NCBI GenBank assembly: GCA_946409675.1
Contig: CAMJXI010000074.1
Span: forward strand, 1-5,780
DNA length: 5,780 nt
Source: an uncultured Lactobacillus sp.
Lineage (GTDB): Bacteria > Bacillota > Bacilli > Lactobacillales > Lactobacillaceae
Direction of reading: 5' to 3'
A program made the translations under genes and the position numbers. Position 1 is the first letter of the stretch. The number at the start of each line of letters is the position of its first letter. Positions 1 through 5,780 of the stretch are shown in pieces. The notes below the pieces were generated by a model. The model had not been told where the DNA came from. It ran no database searches and worked only from the letters and a program-made list of their open reading frames with translations.

Positions 1-103
1 AAATCATACTGTTATAGCTGTAGGAGATAATATGAATGATTTGGAGCTTTTAGAATACAAAAACGTGCCGCGCGGGACCAAAGTTACCATCACCAAATTA
101 TAG
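1..103 (+). CDS. 3' end of a gene, possibly a HAD-superfamily hydrolase (partial)
   Basis: Only the last 33 codons are present, read from position 2 to a TAG at 101-103; the gene begins outside the window. The fragment starts with NHTVIAVGDNMNDLELLEY. A hydrophobic strand followed by GDxxND and then leucine-rich residues is the form of the C-terminal metal-binding motif IV of HAD phosphatases (Cof and SerB types). In those families the two aspartates help hold Mg2+ for phosphoester hydrolysis. The chain then ends only about 25 residues after the motif, with KNVPRGTKVTITKL. Cof-type proteins normally continue for about 40-50 residues with a GVAMGNA-like stretch, which is absent here. It may therefore be a divergent or C-terminally shortened HAD protein, or an unrelated protein in which the motif arose by chance. 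That a reading frame ends here is well supported; the family call is tentative. Confidence 0.5.
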   Translation, partial: NHTVIAVGDNMNDLELLEYKNVPRGTKVTITKL

Positions 104-116
104 CTAAAAAAAGTGT

Positions 117-144
117 TTGCATAGCAGCAGAAATTTGCTACACT
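117..144 (+). promoter_or_regulatory. Promoter of the MFS exporter gene
   Basis: A -35 box TTGCAT at 117-122 is followed after 16 bases by TACACT at 139-144. The -10 box is preceded by TG at 136-137, giving an extended -10. Transcription would start near 151. The spacer contains an inverted repeat, TAGCA at 122-126 and TGCTA at 136-140, which lies between and partly over the two boxes and could be a repressor site. TATATT at 146-151 is a poorer -10 candidate because the spacing to TTGCAT would be 23. Confidence 0.6.
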
Positions 145-159
145 CTATATTCGCTGTTT

Positions 160-191
160 AAGATTATTTCTTCTGGAAATAGTCTTTTTTT
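160..191 (+). terminator. Terminator-like hairpin in the leader of the MFS gene
   Basis: Bases 160-170 pair with 176-186 in an 11-bp stem with one G-U pair and a five-base loop (171-175). The 3' arm runs into a T tract at 185-191. The stem is AU-rich, with only two G-C pairs, so it is a weak intrinsic terminator. It may end the upstream gene (stop at 103). It also lies downstream of the promoter at 117-144 and just upstream of the MFS ribosome binding site, so all MFS transcription must cross it. An attenuator role is possible. Confidence 0.5.
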
Positions 192-196
192 AACCG

Positions 197-204
197 AGGG
201 GGTG
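197..204 (+). promoter_or_regulatory. Ribosome binding site of the MFS gene
   Basis: AGGGGGTG lies five bases upstream of the ATG at 210. It differs from the ideal AGGAGGTG at one base and fixes the start of the MFS gene. Confidence 0.75.
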
Positions 205-209
205 CTTTA

Positions 210-1499
210 ATGAATCAGTTAAATCCAGGATTACCGAGAAATTGGCAAAAGAATTTCTATATCTTCTTAACAGGACAATTTCTGTCTGGAATCACCAGTA
301 TGATTGTGCAATATTCCATCATCTGGTATCTCACTATGCAAACAAAATCTGCTACTATCTTAAGCATCGCCACAATATTAGGCATGCTGCCCATGGTTTT
401 ACTTTCACCATTTATTGGTGGGTTAATTGACCGGACTAATAAGAAGGCACTCTTGATTATCACAGATGCCGTAGTCGCCTTTTTTGCTGTCATCTTGAGC
501 ATCGCAGGTAGTTTAAACTCAACCTTTCCACTTTGGTTAGTCTTCGTCAGTCTCTTCATGAGATCCCTTGCGCAAACTTTTCAAAATCCCACTATCCAAT
601 CTGCCATGCCAGCAATGGTGGCACCCGACAAAATCACCCAGTCAAACGGCCAGTTCGGGATGATTCAATCAGCTAACATGATTATCGCTCCTGCTCTAGG
701 GGCATTCTTGTTCAGCATCGTGCCGATTCAATACTTGATCTTGCTTGATGTGATTGGGTTTATCTTCGGTGCAGGAATGATCTTACTCGTCAAAATCCCA
801 GACAACTCTGGTCAAAACGTCGAGAAGACTCACCCAGTAACTGATGCGATTTACGGTTTTAAATTACTCCGCAACAAAAAGGGTTTGTGGGCAATCACCA
901 TGATTGGTGCCTTCTTCACTCTTTTGTTCATGCCAGTCGGTTCGATGTATCCGTTGATGACCGTTAACTATTTCCATGGAACAGTCGCCCAAGCAGGGAT
1001 TGTCGAAGTTATTTGGTCCGTCGGGATGCTCGTTGGTGGTGCCTTCATTGGGATGGCCAAGTCTTGGAACGACCGGATCAAACCGATGTTCCTGGGCTTT
1101 ATCGCGGTTGGTGTCTTCATCGCTGCCTCCGCCATCCTACCAAGTACCAACGTCGGTTTTTGGATTTTCGTTGGTTTGAACGCCTTGGCTGGGTTCTCAG
1201 CTCCGTTTATCAACACGATGATGATGGCTATGATTCAAGAAAGTTTCGCCCCAGAGAGCTTGGGTCGTGTCATGGGTGTCTTGAATAGTGTTATCAGTAT
1301 CGCTGGACCAGTTGGTTTAGTTCTTGCTGGTCCCTTGGGTGATCAAATCGGCGTCCAAAATCTCTTCCTCATCGGTGGAATTGGCGCAATCCTTGGTGGA
1401 TTGATGCTCATTTTCATCAAAAACGCACGAAATTACGATCAAAATCTAAAGGCAACTCAGTCCTTAAATAAAGATGTCGAACTTAGTGAAACAAAATAA
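210..1499 (+). CDS. MFS exporter, DHA3 / macrolide-efflux (Mef)-like
   Basis: This 429-residue protein is a probable proton-coupled exporter of the cytoplasmic membrane. The length fits a 12-helix major facilitator, and hydrophobic segments run through most of residues 15-405. The N-terminus (NWQKNFYIFLTGQ, then an ITS..VQ..I.WYLT pattern) resembles the Mef macrolide efflux proteins and other DHA3-family members. The loop between helices 2 and 3 has the MFS motif A form GGLIDRTNKK at residues 70-79, with its Asp-Arg pair. A hydrophilic central loop lies at about 196-225 (DNSGQNVEKTH), and residues 405-429 form a polar cytoplasmic tail. The ATG at 210 is supported by AGGGGGTG five bases upstream. 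The gene is monocistronic, with its own promoter and a terminator at 1514-1560. Family similarity alone does not set the substrate; many such lactobacillal genes are not resistance determinants. MFS membership is very secure, the drug-efflux role only moderately so. Confidence 0.9.
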   Translation: MNQLNPGLPRNWQKNFYIFLTGQFLSGITSMIVQYSIIWYLTMQTKSATILSIATILGMLPMVLLSPFIGGLIDRTNKKALLIITDAVVAFFAVILSIAGSLNSTFPLWLVFVSLFMRSLAQTFQNPTIQSAMPAMVAPDKITQSNGQFGMIQSANMIIAPALGAFLFSIVPIQYLILLDVIGFIFGAGMILLVKIPDNSGQNVEKTHPVTDAIYGFKLLRNKKGLWAITMIGAFFTLLFMPVGSMYPLMTVNYFHGTVAQAGIVEVIWSVGMLVGGAFIGMAKSWNDRIKPMFLGFIAVGVFIAASAILPSTNVGFWIFVGLNALAGFSAPFINTMMMAMIQESFAPESLGRVMGVLNSVISIAGPVGLVLAGPLGDQIGVQNLFLIGGIGAILGGLMLIFIKNARNYDQNLKATQSLNKDVELSETK

Positions 1500-1513
1500 A
1501 TAATTATCCACTC

Positions 1514-1560
1514 AAGTCTCAAAATTTTAGATGCTAGTCTAACATTATTGAGACTTTTTT
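1514..1560 (+). terminator. Intrinsic terminator after the MFS gene
   Basis: AAGTCTCAA at 1514-1522 pairs perfectly with TTGAGACTT at 1548-1556, and the T run at 1555-1560 follows. The 25-base loop holds a second small stem, TTAGA at 1527-1531 with TCTAA at 1538-1542. The hairpin begins 14 bases after the MFS stop codon and separates that gene from the ABC operon. Confidence 0.8.
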
Positions 1561-1576
1561 ATTACTTTAAAGTAAT
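1561..1576. promoter_or_regulatory. Perfect 16-bp palindrome, candidate operator
   Basis: ATTACTTTAAAGTAAT is its own reverse complement with no spacer. Its last T is the first base of the -35 box TTGACT of the ABC operon. A symmetric site touching a -35 box is a typical place for a dimeric repressor or activator. I do not recognise it as a known consensus (it does not fit the Fur/PerR, CopY, ArgR or AdcR forms that I know). No regulator gene lies within the window. Confidence 0.45.
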
Positions 1577-1603
1577 TGACTATATATTTTCATAGGGGAT
1601 AAT
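1576..1603 (+). promoter_or_regulatory. Promoter of the ABC exporter operon
   Basis: TTGACT at 1576-1581 matches the -35 consensus at five of six bases. GATAAT at 1598-1603 matches the -10 consensus at five of six, with a 16-base spacer. Transcription would start near 1610, giving a leader of roughly 45 bases. No terminator or riboswitch fold is apparent between this and the ATG at 1657. Confidence 0.65.
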
Positions 1604-1656
1604 AGGTATAGAATTTGTTATGTGACTAAAATAGAAAAACTTGGAGACAGGAACAA

Positions 1657-2553
1657 ATGTTAAAAATTGAAAACCTGACAAAGTCATTTGGGAATATGAC
1701 TGCGGTCGATGCGGTTAATTTTGAGGTCCAATCTGGCGAAATTATGGGCTTAATCGGCCAAAATGGTGCCGGCAAAACGACCACCTTCCGGATGATTCTG
1801 GATTTCTTAACCCCTAATCAGGGTCAAATTTTCTGGAACGGTCAACCTCTTAAGGGTCAAGACATGAGCTTTATCGGCTACTTGCCTGAAGAGCGTGGAC
1901 TCTATCCTAAGATGCGTTTACAAGACCAAATCTCTTACTTTGCCCAACTGCATGGTATGACGAAAAAGGAAGTTAATGAAGTCTTGCCGGAATGGTTTGA
2001 ACGCTTTGAAGTTAAAGGTAAACTACGCGACAAAGTTAAAGACCTCAGTAAAGGTAACCAACAAAAAGTGCAATTGATTGCGGCCTTGATCTTTCACCCT
2101 AAATTGATTATTTTGGATGAACCATTCTCAGGCCTTGATCCCGTTAACGCCGGCCTCTTAGAGGATGGTATTCAGATGCTCAAAGCTGAAGGTTCCGCTA
2201 TTATCTTCTCGTCACATGACATGGGAAACGTGCAAGCCTTGTCTGATCACCTCGTGATGCTCCGCCAAGGGAAAGTCGTTCTTGACGGTACGGTTTCACA
2301 GATTCGAGACAGCTATGGCAAGACCAAAATTTTCCTCCAATCTCCTCTAACTAAAGAAGAGCTCGAAGCAACCGAAGGAGTCCTCAAAGTCGTCGAACAC
2401 GATCATCAGATGGAATTAACTTTGGCGGCTGAAGAAGTCGGCCAAGAAATTTTCAAAATGGCGACTGCTAACGGCTATATCACTGAATTCAGGCAGGAAC
2501 CACCGACTCTTGATGAAATTTTCCGTTTGAAAGTAGGTGAAGTCGATGCATAA
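1657..2553 (+). CDS. ABC transporter ATP-binding protein, NatA/YhaQ-like
   Basis: This 298-residue protein is the ATPase subunit of an ABC-2 type exporter and should work at the inner face of the membrane with the permease encoded next. Residues 1 to about 215 are the nucleotide-binding domain. It has Walker A GQNGAGKT at 34-41, an ABC signature written LSKGNQQK at 130-137, Walker B LIILDEP at 150-156, the D-loop SGLD at 158-161 and the switch histidine in SSHD (H187). The Q-loop reads YLPEERGLYPKM (75-86), with Glu at the usual Gln place; this is, as I recall, normal in the YhaQ/NatA group. Residues from about 220 form the extra C-terminal domain (DUF4162-like) and end in a PTLDEIF motif. 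The ATG at 1657 has GGAGA nine bases upstream and a closer AGGA. The stop overlaps the start of the permease gene, so the two are translationally coupled. The substrate is not known; Na+ or a toxic compound is possible. Confidence 0.93.
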   Translation: MLKIENLTKSFGNMTAVDAVNFEVQSGEIMGLIGQNGAGKTTTFRMILDFLTPNQGQIFWNGQPLKGQDMSFIGYLPEERGLYPKMRLQDQISYFAQLHGMTKKEVNEVLPEWFERFEVKGKLRDKVKDLSKGNQQKVQLIAALIFHPKLIILDEPFSGLDPVNAGLLEDGIQMLKAEGSAIIFSSHDMGNVQALSDHLVMLRQGKVVLDGTVSQIRDSYGKTKIFLQSPLTKEELEATEGVLKVVEHDHQMELTLAAEEVGQEIFKMATANGYITEFRQEPPTLDEIFRLKVGEVDA

Positions 2554-3778
2554 ATTCTGGTTAGTTTTTAAACACGTTTATTTAAAGAATATCAAAAGTG
2601 GCTCATGGATTTTCATGGTCGTCTTTCCAGTTCTCCTAATCATGTTGGCTGTCGGTGTTGGCTACCTTGCTTCTGGCATGGAAAACAACACCAAGGTGGC
2701 CGTTGTTAGTGACACACCTATCCAAATGAAGATTCCTGACGTTAAGGTAGAGAATACCACTGCTGCCAAAGCCGATAAGCTTTTGAAGAGCGAAAAAGTC
2801 GAAGGTGTGTTGGAAATCAAAATGACTCCTGAAGTTTCAGGCAAGTTAACCATGCAAGACGATGCACCCGATAGCTTGAAAATCAATGTTACCCAAGCAT
2901 TATCGACATTGAAGTTGCAAGTCACAGCTGCTAAGTTAAAGCTGGCACCAAAAGACGTTGCCGAGTTAGTTACCCCCGCAACCCTGACTAGCAATTCTGT
3001 GAAGGTCGACGATGGCAAAATCGTTACGAAGGACGAGTCAGCCGCAGCCTTGAACCGGATTTTGGCCGTGACGATTACGGTGGTCATCATGATTGTTACG
3101 ATGATTTATGGCTCACTAGTTGCCCAAGAAATTGCGACGGAGAAGGGCACTCGCATCATGGAGATCTTGCTCTCCGCCGTTAGTGCAAAAACCCAATTCT
3201 ACGCCAAAGTCTTTGCCGTGATGGGCTTATTGCTTACCCAAGTTGCCATCTACGCGTTGGCCATTGCTGTTGCCGTTCCTTTCCTGAAACAGATTAAGAT
3301 GGTGAAACAGGTTCTAGAAATGGTTGATCTCTCCGCCTTACTCGGAGTCGTTCCGTTAATGGCTCTGTTGTTCTTACTCGTCGGTACATTTACCTATGCC
3401 GTCCTGGCAGCTCTCGCCGGTTCGCTAGTTTCCAGTGTGGAACAAGTACAAATGGCGGTAATGCCACTTTCAATGCTTGGCTTAGTTGGTTACTTCTTGA
3501 GTTTAACCGCTCAAGCAGGAGATTCTTGGTTCGTGAGTGTGGCCAGTTATATTCCGTTCTTGAATATCTCAGTCATGCCCGTTCGGGTGGCCTTAAACCA
3601 AGCAAGTTTTGCTGAAGGCTGGATTAGTCTTGGCGTTGCTGTCGTCTTCATGGTCTTATTCACCATGTTAGTCGCTAAGGTTTATAAGAGTAACGTCTTG
3701 GTCTACTCAGATTCTGGCCTACTCAAAGGCTTCAAGCGTTCATTACAAATTATGAAGGCTGAAAAAAATCAAAAATAA
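2546..3778 (+). CDS. ABC-2 type exporter permease, NatB/YhaP-like
   Basis: This protein of 410 residues is the membrane subunit that pairs with the preceding ATPase. One helix at about 22-43 is followed by an extracytoplasmic domain of about 125 residues (45-170) rich in Lys, Asp and Val. Hydrophobic segments then follow at about 172-194, 221-247, 264-293, 303-323, 334-348 and 358-378, which is the usual ABC2_membrane_3 layout. The conserved loop AQEIATEKGTRIMEILLSAVS-like at 193-213 and the tail YKSNVLVYSDSGLL at 380-393 are typical of YhaP/NatB proteins. I take the ATG at 2546, because AGGTGA at 2535-2540 gives a well-spaced ribosome binding site. An in-frame GTG at 2537 would add three residues but sits inside that site. 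The start overlaps the ATPase gene by 8 bases. A terminator follows immediately. No regulator or third component is encoded with the pair. Confidence 0.92.
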   Translation: MHKFWLVFKHVYLKNIKSGSWIFMVVFPVLLIMLAVGVGYLASGMENNTKVAVVSDTPIQMKIPDVKVENTTAAKADKLLKSEKVEGVLEIKMTPEVSGKLTMQDDAPDSLKINVTQALSTLKLQVTAAKLKLAPKDVAELVTPATLTSNSVKVDDGKIVTKDESAAALNRILAVTITVVIMIVTMIYGSLVAQEIATEKGTRIMEILLSAVSAKTQFYAKVFAVMGLLLTQVAIYALAIAVAVPFLKQIKMVKQVLEMVDLSALLGVVPLMALLFLLVGTFTYAVLAALAGSLVSSVEQVQMAVMPLSMLGLVGYFLSLTAQAGDSWFVSVASYIPFLNISVMPVRVALNQASFAEGWISLGVAVVFMVLFTMLVAKVYKSNVLVYSDSGLLKGFKRSLQIMKAEKNQK

Positions 3779-3784
3779 GCACAA

Positions 3785-3818
3785 AAAAGAGGCAAAACCA
3801 ATCGGTTTTGCCTCTTTT
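3785..3818. terminator. Bidirectional terminator between convergent genes
   Basis: A perfect 15-bp stem (3785-3799 with 3804-3818) closes a four-base AATC loop. The plus strand ends in four Ts, and the minus strand reads six Ts (3783-3788 on the plus strand are As). It begins 7 bases after the permease stop and lies 89 bases beyond the dipeptidase stop, so it can serve both transcripts. The T run is longer in the dipeptidase direction. Confidence 0.85.
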
Positions 3819-3906
3819 GCTCCTCCCAGAGATTGTACTAAGTACTTTGTTGAATCTAAAACTTTATTTTTATATTTACTCGTTACTTTTTGTTTAAAAT
3901 ACTAAA
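3819..3906. other. AT-rich 3' spacer between the shared terminator and the dipeptidase stop
   Basis: This 88-base stretch would be the 3' untranslated part of the dipeptidase transcript. It contains an 11-base palindrome, GTACTAAGTAC at 3835-3845, and T-rich runs. I see no open reading frame, promoter or RNA gene in it. Confidence 0.4.
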
Positions 3907-5316
3907 CTAGTCTTTCAAATTAAAACGAAGCTTCATTTTGCTTGAACCAAGTTCAGCCATTTGGCCGTACATTGTTACTGCTGCAGCAAAGTAGTTGTCA
4001 GCCAATGCTTTATTTGCCTTGGTCAGGTAATCAGCAACATCGTCATTCTCAGCGTAGTTTTTGTCGGTAGCAGCCTGTGCAAAACGTCCCTCTGACATAA
4101 TCTTCTGTTCGAAATCTTCGGCAAAGTTATTGTATGCTAAGAAGTTTGAATCGCCTAACAATGCTGTTGCACGGCTAATCCAGTAAACATAGTTGAAATC
4201 AAAAGTGACTGGAGTATCGCGGAATTGCACTGGTGTGTCGTTGATATTCGTGTAGAAGGGAAGCAATGCGTTGAACGTATTTGGTCCAAAAGCAAGCCAT
4301 TGCACAGCAGCAATTTCAGCTGGCACGTTGTTTCTGATTTCGAGCACGTGCACTTCTTGGTTGCGGTTCAAGCCGATCGCACGATAACGCTTCTTGTCGT
4401 CTTCGCTACCAGTGCCATATGGATCAAACGGTGTGTTTTGGTAATGAGAAGTCAAAACAAACTTGATATCTTCAATCGAAATCTTACGAGCAGGCCGCAA
4501 TATGAATGGTAAGTCTTGGTCTTCAGGATCTTGTTCGAGCTCTGGGTTGAAGTACATTTGACCATACCAGGCACGAGGGTTGTTGTATTTCGTATCTTTA
4601 ATAGAAGAACTACCAAAAATATGACGTAAATTGAACTGATCTGTATCTGGGTTCAATTTATTTTTTTCGACAAAATCAGGCAAGTCCATTGAGAAGAGAG
4701 TTTCGTCTGAGTCAAAATCGAAATCGTCGATGTTCAAACGGTTAGGAGCGACAACGTAACTATCATCAGGGATGCGAATGGCTGCCCAGTGGTGGCCACC
4801 CAATGTTTCGAAATACCAAACTTCGTTGATATCACTAAAGGCAATCCCGTTTGATTCGTAAGTTCCGTATTCTTCGATTAAAGCTCCGAGACGCAAAACG
4901 CCAGCTTTAGCTGATTCGATGTAAGGTAAAGTGATTGTGAGTAAATCTTCTTCACCGATACCATTTTTGACCAATGGATCCAAACCTAAAATGCGTGAGT
5001 TAGTAGTGATGGTTTCTGTTGCAGTCATCGCTACGTTTTCACTATTAATCCCTGAACCACCCCAGATACCGTATTTTGGGCTAGCATCTGGCGTTGCAGT
5101 GTAGCGCAATGGGTTTGCTGGTAAGTCGAAATTAACTGTACTTTGAACCGATTGGTAATGGGTTGGTTGGTTTTGTGGTTGTACGACAACAAATCTTTGA
5201 GGATTTGCGACGTCGCTACCGCTATCTTCGTTACGAGCAATTAAAGTTGAGCCGCTTAAACTTGCGTCTTTACCAACCAAAATTGTGGTACATGATCCTA
5301 ATTTTCTATTTTCCAT
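3907..5316 (-). CDS. pepD: C69-family dipeptidase (PepD-like)
   Basis: This 469-residue cytoplasmic dipeptidase belongs to the N-terminal-nucleophile peptidase family C69, which in lactobacilli splits dipeptides of broad composition for amino-acid supply. Near the start the sequence reads [13 protein letters not shown]; Cys9 is the expected catalytic nucleophile, exposed by removal of the preceding short propeptide. [10 protein letters not shown] (23-32) is the conserved following strand, and [22 protein letters not shown] (164-185) has the form seen across the family. The length is usual for PepD. I choose ATG at 5316 (MENRKLGSC), because GAGAAGTG lies six bases upstream on the minus strand. 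A GTG at 5325 would add three residues but overlaps that site. There is no signal peptide or membrane segment. The gene is transcribed alone, convergent with the ABC operon and divergent from the gene at 5479. The family is secure; which of the several lactobacillal pepD paralogues it is cannot be told. Confidence 0.93.
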   Translation of the reverse strand: MENRKLGSCTTILVGKDASLSGSTLIARNEDSGSDVANPQRFVVVQPQNQPTHYQSVQSTVNFDLPANPLRYTATPDASPKYGIWGGSGINSENVAMTATETITTNSRILGLDPLVKNGIGEEDLLTITLPYIESAKAGVLRLGALIEEYGTYESNGIAFSDINEVWYFETLGGHHWAAIRIPDDSYVVAPNRLNIDDFDFDSDETLFSMDLPDFVEKNKLNPDTDQFNLRHIFGSSSIKDTKYNNPRAWYGQMYFNPELEQDPEDQDLPFILRPARKISIEDIKFVLTSHYQNTPFDPYGTGSEDDKKRYRAIGLNRNQEVHVLEIRNNVPAEIAAVQWLAFGPNTFNALLPFYTNINDTPVQFRDTPVTFDFNYVYWISRATALLGDSNFLAYNNFAEDFEQKIMSEGRFAQAATDKNYAENDDVADYLTKANKALADNYFAAAVTMYGQMAELGSSKMKLRFNLKD

Positions 5317-5333
5317 ATTGGTCACTTCTCTTT

Positions 5334-5351
5334 CTATGTGTATATTCTAGC
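5334..5351 (-). promoter_or_regulatory. Possible -10 region of the dipeptidase gene
   Basis: On the minus strand, upstream of the dipeptidase start, the stretch CTAGAATATACA offers TAGAAT and an overlapping TATACA as -10 boxes. No convincing -35 box sits 16-18 bases further upstream; the best candidates match only two or three bases. The position is plausible, but the assignment is weak. Confidence 0.3.
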
Positions 5352-5409
5352 GAAAGAGTGCCGAAAAAGTAAGCCCCATTAAACAAATATGTGTAATTCC
5401 TGAAAAAGT
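5351..5409. repeat. Three short direct repeats, CGAAARAGT-like
   Basis: CGAAAGAGT at 5351-5359 and CGAAAAAGT at 5362-5370 lie 11 bases apart, close to one helical turn. TGAAAAAGT at 5401-5409 is a third copy. All lie between the divergent dipeptidase and membrane-protein genes. In an AT-rich intergenic region such short matches may be chance. Confidence 0.3.
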
Positions 5410-5419
5410 CCAAATAAAA

Positions 5420-5448
5420 TTGAGAACGAGCGTAATTTATGACATACT
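5420..5448 (+). promoter_or_regulatory. Promoter of the gene at 5479
   Basis: TTGAGA at 5420-5425 is followed after 17 bases by CATACT at 5443-5448, with TG at 5440-5441 forming an extended -10. Transcription would start near 5455, leaving a leader of about 24 bases that carries the ribosome binding site. Confidence 0.55.
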
Positions 5449-5467
5449 AGAAAATACTGTGCAAAAA

Positions 5468-5476
5468 GGGGTGATC
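5468..5476 (+). promoter_or_regulatory. Ribosome binding site that points to an ATT start
   Basis: GGGGTGATC, preceded by a run of As, is close to the full anti-16S complement AAGGAGGTGATC. Its G-rich core ends seven bases before the ATT at 5479, an ideal distance. No ATG, GTG or TTG occurs in the open frame at a usable spacing, so this site decides the start. Confidence 0.65.
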
Positions 5477-5478
5477 TT

Positions 5479-5780
5479 ATTAATAAACAAGCTAAATTAT
5501 TTACTTATGGATATATTTTGAGTGCAATCGTAGGACTTTTATTAAGTGGTTTCTACTATTTTCAGGCCGTGATTATCGAAGTATTGTGGCCGGAAGTGAC
5601 TAGCCGTTACCTGATTAACGCTGTCATCATCGCCCTAGTTGCCGGTTTATTAATCTGGTCTAATAGGAAATTCGGCCAACTCCCCCAAAATATCGGTGTC
5701 ATCAAGAGTGATTTGAAACACACCAACAATGTTAATTACCGCTTTGTCTGGCTCCAACTACTCATTCCCGCACTTATTTT
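5479..5780 (+). CDS. Membrane protein, possibly CLC chloride channel family (partial, ATT start)
   Basis: The frame stays open to the window edge for 100 complete codons and reads (M)NKQAKLFTYGYILSAIVG onward. Hydrophobic segments at about residues 9-30 and 42-60 look like membrane helices. Between them is a short loop (LWPEVTSRYL). A cytoplasmic stretch (WSNRKFGQLPQNIGVIKSD) follows, and then a third hydrophobic run begins at about 91 (LQLLIPALI). This arrangement recalls the N-terminus of the shorter CLC-type chloride channel or antiporter proteins of lactobacilli, in which a GxSLGPEA selectivity motif would come next, outside the window. That recall is the only basis for the family name. 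The start is unusual: ATT, seven bases after a strong ribosome binding site. In-frame upstream codons run back to a TGA at 5440-5442 without any ATG, GTG or TTG. A downstream TTG at 5518 would cut into the first helix and has no suitable ribosome binding site. Confidence 0.65.
   Translation, partial: MNKQAKLFTYGYILSAIVGLLLSGFYYFQAVIIEVLWPEVTSRYLINAVIIALVAGLLIWSNRKFGQLPQNIGVIKSDLKHTNNVNYRFVWLQLLIPALI

Noticed and set aside
75..86. Glu in place of Gln in the Q-loop of the ABC ATPase as a sign of inactivity (residue numbers given)
   Set aside because: The PEERGLYPKM form is, to my knowledge, common in YhaQ/NatA-type ATPases, and Walker A, Walker B, signature and H-loop are intact.
146..151. TATATT as the -10 box of the MFS promoter
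   Set aside because: It would lie 23 bases from TTGCAT; TACACT at 139-144 with the TG extension and a 16-base spacer fits better.
968..1288. Overlapping frames on both strands inside the MFS gene
   Set aside because: Composition effects of the true frame; products rich in Trp, Arg and Pro, without any family resemblance.
1500..1656. A riboswitch or T-box leader ahead of the ABC operon
   Set aside because: The hairpin at 1514-1556 lies upstream of the promoter at 1576-1603 and so is the terminator of the MFS gene; the leader after the promoter is only about 45 bases and shows no conserved fold.
2662..3090. 142-codon minus-strand open frame inside the permease gene
   Set aside because: It lies wholly inside a well-supported gene, has a low-complexity Ser/Thr/Val-rich product and no convincing ribosome binding site; it is an antisense shadow.
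3835..3845. GTACTAAGTAC palindrome after the dipeptidase gene as a regulatory site
   Set aside because: Only 11 bases, in an AT-rich 3' region away from any promoter; likely chance.
4225..4512. 95-codon plus-strand frame within the dipeptidase gene
   Set aside because: Antisense to a conserved enzyme, no ribosome binding site, no recognisable product.

Overview
The window looks like a low-GC Gram-positive chromosome, most probably a lactic acid bacterium of the family Lactobacillaceae. The reasons are a C69-family dipeptidase of the PepD type, strong AGGAGGTG-like ribosome binding sites, short intergenic regions with U-tailed terminators, and moderately AT-rich codon use. This placement is by inference; no rRNA or other marker gene is present.

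Layout. Positions 1-103 hold the last 33 codons of a plus-strand gene with a HAD-phosphatase-like GDxxND motif. Positions 104-209 carry a good promoter, then a terminator-like hairpin, then the ribosome binding site of a Mef/DHA3-type major facilitator exporter (210-1499), which ends at its own terminator. From 1561 a 16-bp perfect palindrome abuts the promoter of a two-gene operon, an ABC ATPase (1657-2553) and its ABC-2 permease (2546-3778), which overlap by 8 bases. This pair resembles the NatAB/YhaQP exporters. A strong hairpin at 3785-3818 separates the operon from the convergent minus-strand dipeptidase (start 5316, stop 3907) and can act in both directions. From 5479 a plus-strand gene, divergent from the dipeptidase, runs off the window. 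It encodes a membrane protein, possibly of the CLC chloride channel family, and its only well-placed start codon is ATT.

How the genes relate. Only the ABC pair forms a clear operon and a single machine. The MFS exporter, the dipeptidase and the terminal membrane protein each appear to have their own promoter. Two neighbouring exporter units could both serve efflux or envelope stress, but the sequence does not show a shared regulator. No CRISPR array, insertion sequence, tRNA, rRNA, phage gene or evident defence system is visible. The content is ordinary chromosomal housekeeping and transport; the items most worth checking are regulatory sites and the unusual start codon.
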